Of a stretch of 64,000 bases of DNA, positions 58,955-64,000 are shown in pieces (the first letter of the stretch is position 1; each line of letters starts with the position of its first letter). Origin of the DNA: Aporrectodea caliginosa. Lineage: Eukaryota > Annelida > Clitellata > Crassiclitellata > Lumbricidae. Location of the stretch: positions 813,501 to 877,500 of the forward strand of contig JACEVL010000156.1 in the NCBI GenBank assembly GCA_020284085.1, given 5' to 3'. Made by a program: the position numbers and the translations under genes. Under the pieces are notes generated by a model, which had not been told where the DNA came from, did no database searches, and worked only from the letters and a program-made list of their open reading frames with translations.

Positions 58955-59944
58955 TCCCTGGGTCTTGGTCAAATATGGTGTTCCTCAGGGCTCTGTCCTG
59001 GGTCCTCTCCTCTACTTCTTATATACGGCCGACATTCCAGCCATATTCTCTAAACACTCGCCAACTGGTCACCTTTATGCTGACGATGTACAGGCGCTTG
59101 TCCGTGGTCTACCCTCTGCTCAGCTAAGATGCAGCTCATCTGGTTCGGCACTCGCCAACAGCTTCTTAAGCTAGATTTTCCTCTTCTTGCAGAGAGATTC
59201 CCGTCCATCACTTTCCACTCCAGTGTACGAGACCTTGGCGTAGTCTTGGACACCCTTACCTTTTCTGAACATATTGCCAATCTTACACGTTCCTCTTACT
59301 TCCACCTGAGGCGTCTTAGAGCAATCCGACGATCCGTCTCCTCCTCTGTCTTTACCTCTATTGTCCATGCCTTCACCTGCTGCTCTCGAATTGATTACTG
59401 TAATTCTCTTTTGGTTGGTCTCCCAAAAGTTCGTCTCTCATCTCTTCAGACTGTTCTAAATGCTGCGGCCAGACTAATAGCCCGACTTCCTCGATCATCC
59501 CACATCTCTGTTTTCATGTTTGACCACCTTCATTGGCCTCCTCTTGTCGCTCGTGTTCAACTCAAGGTTCATACATTAATCTACCGGTCGTATACTGGCC
59601 GAGCTCCCAAATATCTATGTGACCTTTACCATCTGCCGGCTTCGGCCACTCCTCGTCGCCCGCTATAGGCTCACTAAACTGGCATGATCTGTTTGTCCCG
59701 CGAGCGAGAGCAGACTGTTATGGCTAAAACACGAGCCTTTGCCTTCATTGGCCCTGAAATATGGAACCAGCTTCCTCCTTCGACACGTTCCTGTTTATTA
59801 ACTGGTGGGCCAAGTGCTTCTTTTCGTTGTCTGAAGACCTCTTTCTGTTCTCTGGTAGGCCTACTCTCGCACTGGGAGCGCCTCTGATTGGTGTGCACTG
59901 CGAGAGGCGCTATATAAATTGATAGATACGATACAATACAATAT
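58955..59944 (+). pseudogene. L2/CR1-like LINE, reverse transcriptase C-terminal half, frameshifted
   Basis: Frames read VKYGVPQGSVLGPLLYFLYT, GHLYADDVQALVRG, then after a frameshift MQLIWFGTRQQLLKLDF, RSSYFHLRRLRAIRRS and RIDYCNSLLVGLPKV. A further shift gives TRAFAFIGPEIWNQLPPST. It is closely related to the element at 20308. About 70 bases are lost near 59125. The tail is GAGGCGCTATATAAATTG plus ATACGATACAATACAAT. Confidence 0.85.
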
Positions 59945-60049
59945 CAGGGATGGGCAGTAATTGAAATTACGTAATTAAAATTGCTTGGTCCCAGAGTAAT
60001 TTGTAATTAAATTAGGCCTACATTTTCCCGAGTAATTTGCCCATCCCTG
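59945..60049. mobile_element. 105-bp hAT-like mini-element
   Basis: Ends are CAGGGATGGGCA and TGCCCATCCCTG. The interior is AT-rich with TAATTAAA motifs. The flanking octamers TACAATAT and CTTAATAT agree at only five of eight positions, so the duplication is decayed. It lies exactly at the end of the LINE tail. Confidence 0.65.
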
Positions 60050-60095
60050 CTTAATATATATAATTATGTATATATATATAAGTTTGTGCTTACAG

Positions 60096-60183
60096 AGCTT
60101 CCGCACAGATGCAATTCATGGCCTGTCCATTGGCGTGAACACTATCTTCAAGCACAGTCGTTCTCTTATAATAGGCCTACATT
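60096..60183 (+). CDS. possible short exon
   Basis: After TTGTGCTTACAG the frame reads SFRTDAIHGLSIGVNTIF then KHSRSLIIGLH and a stop. The composition is plausible but too short to assign. Confidence 0.18.
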
Positions 60184-60195
60184 AAGAGCCTACTA

Positions 60196-60349
60196 ATCAG
60201 TGATCCCGTCCTAAACAAAAAGAACCGGAACGCCGGAGTCAGGCGCCATGTTAATCTAGACATTTTTACCGGTGCGGCGTTCCGGTCGTCAAAAAAAGAA
60301 CCGGAACGCCGTTCCGGTGTGCTCCGCTCCCATCCGATCCCTGCACCGG
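60196..60349. mobile_element. small hAT-like inverted-repeat element
   Basis: It starts CAGTGATCCCGTCC and ends GATCCCTG. Internally AAAGAACCGGAACGCCG occurs twice and GGCGTTCCGGT inverted copies twice. No flanking duplication is evident. Confidence 0.4.
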
Positions 60350-60740
60350 TGGAATGGTTCTTGCGCTTGTCCGGAAATGCGAACGGATCGTGTGGATGGT
60401 AAATTAGACTTATATTATAATTTTTATATCTATTATTACTGATAAACAGACATTCAACAAGATCTGAAACTCCTATGATGGAGGATGGACTCTCGCCTTT
60501 TGATGACTTTTGTATTATACAGACGACATGAAAACTGTCTTTGAATACGACCAAAAAAGAATCTTTGCAAATAGCGTGTTTTAGATTGACCTTTGCAGAT
60601 GGATTGATCGGAATATAAATAAGTTCTCATGATGTCAGTTCAGTCGTAAATAACTCCGTCACTGTTCGTACTCTGACAGTGCCAGTCCCAAGCCTGGATA
60701 AAAGAGGAAGGCAACGCTAATCATCTTTGTTATGACACAG

Positions 60741-60983
60741 TGTCGTGAAACACCAACTAAAAAAGAGTTTATGCGTAAACGGAATGACGTTGGAATCGCG
60801 AATGACGAGATCCGAAGCTGGCATGATGTTGGTCGAAGCCAATCCGTTCTATTGATGCATCCGTATGAAGAGCACCGAAGATTATCATACGAAGCAGCAG
60901 TTGAAAGGGTTTCAGGCCGGGTCAGCGAACTCTCCGAGAGGATTCCACGATACACAAAGGATGATGCTGTATCAGTCAAGTAG
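60741..60983 (+). CDS. possible terminal exon, unknown protein
   Basis: The acceptor context CATCTTTGTTATGACACAG opens an 80-residue frame to a TAG: CRETPTKKEFMRKRNDV, GIANDEIRSWHDVGRSQSVL, HPYEEHRRLSYEAAVERVS, ending YTKDDAVSVK. The charged mixed composition is typical of coding sequence, for instance a cytoplasmic tail. I do not recognise the family. Confidence 0.35.
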   Translation, partial: CRETPTKKEFMRKRNDVGIANDEIRSWHDVGRSQSVLLMHPYEEHRRLSYEAAVERVSGRVSELSERIPRYTKDDAVSVK

Positions 60984-61108
60984 TTCTCGAAACTCTAAGC
61001 ACTCTGCAATCTGATGAAAGAGCTGCAGACGTAAACAAGACATTTTGCCTATTGGCCTACTAATTGTGTAGGCCTCTATGTATGTGCATGTATGTGTAGG
61101 TGTATTTT

Positions 61109-61667
61109 CAGTGATGGGCACTAACTAATTTTTTTAGTTAAACTATAACTATTTTTCAACTAAAATAAAAAAGTTTAACTAAATGTTGGCAACTGATTTT
61201 GTAAATAAGTTAACTAAAATAAACATAGGCCTATTTAGTTAAACTATTTTCAACTTTAAAAAAACTTTTTTCACAAACATTTTCACAATGACAGAGGTTA
61301 GTTAAGTGAACTGTAATAATGCAGAACGTCAATGACAATTTCACCTTCAAACTATGTAATGTTTAGGCCTACTAGTCTACTAGACTAATAGTCCTAGTAC
61401 AGTTCTACCAGAAAATCATGAAGAAAGTTACTAATGCAAGCACTGATGCATCGTGCAATGCAGTTAACTTGACTTGTGTGATAAAACCATTGCGTAAGAT
61501 AGTTGCGTACCCGGTAGCTGCTGATTTTTTTAAACTTTTTAGTTGATAACTAAAAAATATCAGGTAAACTTTGGCTTTAACTGAACTATTTTTTTAGTTC
61601 AACTTCTGCCTTAAATAAATTTTTTTTAAACGTTTGCAACTTTTTAGTTAACTTTTGCCCATCACTG
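61109..61667. mobile_element. hAT-like MITE, 8-bp target duplication
   Basis: Ends are CAGTGATGGGCA and TGCCCATCACTG. The flanks are TGTATTTT at 61101-61108 and 61668-61675. The interior of 559 bp is full of TTTAGTTAAACT/AGTTTAACTAAA variants and has no gene. Confidence 0.85.
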
Positions 61668-61675
61668 TGTATTTT

Positions 61676-62550
61676 TATGTGTAGGCTACATGTATCAATG
61701 TCATGTATGCGTTTGGGTGTATGCATTTGGATGTATGCATATGCATATGTGTATGTATGTCTATAGTGGGTGGTTGATGATTGTCTGATGCTTCTGAGGC
61801 GGTCTGCTTAAAGACTTACAGAACTTACTTACTTACCGACAACGTCTCAGATGTTACGTGATCATGAGCAGCGTTATATTATATGGACCAGCTTCAGTTT
61901 CTGAAGACTCCAATCTGCCACTTTTCGTGGATGCAGTCGTCTCGTCTCTGGGTCTCTCTTTGAATCGGAGCCGCTTCCCAAGTCTCTGCCTTGTGGTGCT
62001 TCCGCCAGTGCTTTCTCCGAGTCCGTGCCCTTCCTTGGTACTTCAGTTCTTTTTTCATTTTGCTGTCGGCGTGTCGTGCTTATATATTGTCCAGAGACGA
62101 TAGTATATCCCCACCTATCAGTTACGTGACTCGGGCTATCTGCGTGACTTGACCTTGCCAGCCCAAAACGTGACTCGGCGGGCTATCTGCGTGATATTGG
62201 CTAACTGCGTGACTTGGCCTACGAGCCTGCTGCCCTGACTTGGGCCATTAGTCCTTCCCGTCTTCCGTCGCTCGGGCCAGGGCGTGTCTTCTCCGGCTGC
62301 TCAGAAATGCGCGGTGCAGGCGGGCGATGGTCTCAGCCAGGAAGCAATCTGTCAAATCCTCTACATGTATATGTATACATGTTTGAATATACTGTTGTAT
62401 AATCGTATGCCAACTGTTTATTCTCTTCTGCAGATGCAGAGGTTCAGTGTTGCATGCATGTCGGCTGTGCATGTAAGTTGTCGTTGTTTAGCTATCTGCT
62501 GTTCCTTGTATCCGTCTTTCTTTCTGGTTGTCTTTAATTTGTCTACTGCT
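61676..62550. other. no gene assigned
   Basis: It contains an ATGT/ATGC-rich stretch and a TTACTTACTTACC LINE-type tail near 61825. A 39-base segment at 62434-62472 (after TTCTCTTCTGCAG, before GTAAGTTG) has good splice sites but no assignable coding content. Confidence 0.35.
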
Positions 62551-62682
62551 TACATGGAAAGCGTTCGCCGCCGCCGCCACAGCCTCTGGTCGCGTTCTCT
62601 TAGCAACTTCTCTCCTCTAGACACTTCTGTCGGTCTGACTCGGAAGGCAGCGACCGATAACACACCCTGCTGCTGCTGCTGA
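62551..62682 (+). CDS. possible small ORF or exon ending in four cysteines
   Basis: The frame MESVRRRRHSLWSRSLSNFS then PLDTSVGLTRKAATDN ends TPCCCC before TGA. A cluster of C-terminal cysteines could be lipidated, but the Cys run is encoded by a TGC triplet repeat and may be chance. Function unknown. Confidence 0.2.
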   Translation, partial: YMESVRRRRHSLWSRSLSNFSPLDTSVGLTRKAATDNTPCCCC

Positions 62683-63261
62683 TGTTGCTGATGTTGCTGC
62701 AGCCAATGCGGCTGATGCTTAGGATTAGTGGAGTGTTGATGAAGTATCTAAAGCCGCGGGTTTAGCTGTACGCCAGCATCCCTTCCCGCGCGGAAGCCCT
62801 CGTGCATGTAGGTTCCTCTATTCTCCAAAGTTAGTCTAAAAGCAGCGCACGATAATATGTACGTAAGCAGGAGATAATATATGGCCTCTTTCAGTCTTAT
62901 TATAGACTGGATGGGCCTATTAGGCTATATGCCACCTTTTGTTTAGACCGACGCTGGCTTATCTATACGTGGCCGAAATGTGCTGCTATCTGTATACGAA
63001 GAAGTGGATTGCGTCAGGCGCTGCAGTGGCGCTCCTCATTGCTCCTATAAGTAATGCATTGTGCACAATAATTAAGGCATATAGTGGTCCTGTTCTCACA
63101 AAAAACACGCATATCGGTGTCTACATATATATAACCCAATATTTGTATTTAAATATAATTGCATAATGTGTGCATATGTATGTGTATATATACATATATA
63201 TATATACATATATATATGAGTCATAATGGATAGTTATCTGCATATTTGCACAAATGCATTG

Positions 63262-64000
63262 TTAACCCTCGGGCTACCAAGGGGTGGGTGGTTGCCACCC
63301 CTCCTACGTTTTTTCTATATCACAAACTTGTTTCATAGGAATATAATTTTGACATTTTAGGTAGCTGTAGGAGGTCCATTTGCGCACATTTTGAGGTAAA
63401 CACCGTGGTGGTATCCCACGCCATTAAAAGTTATGCCCGAAATAGTCGAGGTGCCAGAGGGTGGGTGGATACCACCAACCCCTAAGTTTGTCGACTATAA
63501 CGTATTCATTATTCTTCCTGGAAGAGAAACAAATGTGCCATTCTTTAGACGGAATGCACGGCTGCATTTGCTTGTTACTTATTTGTCTTATGAAAACTGC
63601 ATGGAAGTGATCATGATAAATAATAATAATATGCATTATCTGCGTGAAAATGGCTGAATGCAGCATCACAACGTAAACGTTTGTCGACAGCTAAAGATTT
63701 AGAACTTATATTAGCTTAAACAGATAGGCTACTGAATATGAATTGAGAAATTATTATATTAGTGAAGGTAACAGTGATGAAGACTTTGTACCAGATGAAT
63801 CAACATCTGAGATGGAAGACAATGCAGAAACTGTTGCAGATGACAATGGATTATGGAGACAGTGAGGAGGTACGCTGACGAATCTCTCTTAGAGAGTTTG
63901 GCAAGACTCTGGTCTTGCCACATATCGAAGAACGAGTCATCGACGTCAGTGGTTTGAGCTTTGCAGTTCAACTAGCAATGCAGGTCATGCAGTTAAATGG
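63262..64000 (+). mobile_element. second piggyBac-like element, 5' part, cut by window end
   Basis: TTAACCCTCGGGCTACC starts at 63262, the TTAA plus CCC start of piggyBac-like elements. Palindromes GGGTGGTTGCCACCC (about 63286), GTGGTGGTATCCCAC (about 63404) and GGTGGATACCACC (about 63465) follow. Around 63725-63865 an acidic frame EGNSDEDFVPDES then TSEMEDNAETVADD matches the acidic N-terminus common in piggyBac transposases, but stops before and after it indicate decay. Confidence 0.6.

Overview
This is a window of animal nuclear DNA. Its three recognisable host genes (IST1, Rab3, an RGK-family GTPase) are split by GT-AG introns, and most of the rest is transposons, SINEs and simple-sequence arrays. 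The palindrome TAGGCCTA is scattered about fifty times. The mix of CR1/L2-type LINEs, tRNA-headed SINEs, hAT-like and piggyBac-like elements suggests a marine invertebrate, perhaps a deuterostome, but the sequence alone does not fix the species. There are no bacterial, operon or CRISPR features.

Layout. 1-8.2 kb: LINE relics, two SINEs, an ATC microsatellite and one possible first exon. 8.2-10.7 kb, minus strand: last two exons of an RGK GTPase. 10.9-16.6 kb: a CR1-like LINE split by a hAT-like element and a MITE, plus other repeats. 16.98-17.12 kb, plus strand: an exon matching the missing upstream RGK exon in family and splice phase but lying on the opposite strand. 17.2-19.5 kb: a TTC satellite and an ATGCT satellite. 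19.5-21.8 kb: a LINE inside an antisense LINE, itself carrying a MITE with 113-bp inverted repeats made of a reiterated 15-mer. 22-25.4 kb: LINE, SINE and hAT debris plus two orphan minus-strand exons. 25.5-28.7 kb: a hexanucleotide minisatellite that changes strand polarity near 28.2 kb. 29.0-30.1 kb: last two exons of Rab3. 31-33 kb: inverted SINE pair and a long hairpin. 33.0-39.45 kb: an element bounded by perfect 31-bp inverted repeats, carrying many copies of GTGACNNNAATGAG, with a complete piggyBac-like transposon inside it. 39.6-44.6 kb: hAT-like elements and a LINE broken by nested insertions. 44.9-52.0 kb: IST1, all ten coding exons. 52.6-64 kb: SINE, LINE and MITE copies, orphan exon candidates and the start of a second piggyBac-like element at the right edge.

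The host genes are membrane-trafficking or signalling proteins (IST1 in ESCRT-III, Rab3 in synaptic-vesicle exocytosis, RGK GTPases as calcium-channel modulators). Nothing shows that they act together here. The most noteworthy structures are mobile: seven insertions have both ends and a matching target duplication that could be read directly (five with 8 bp, one with TTAA, one with TATA), and several are nested.
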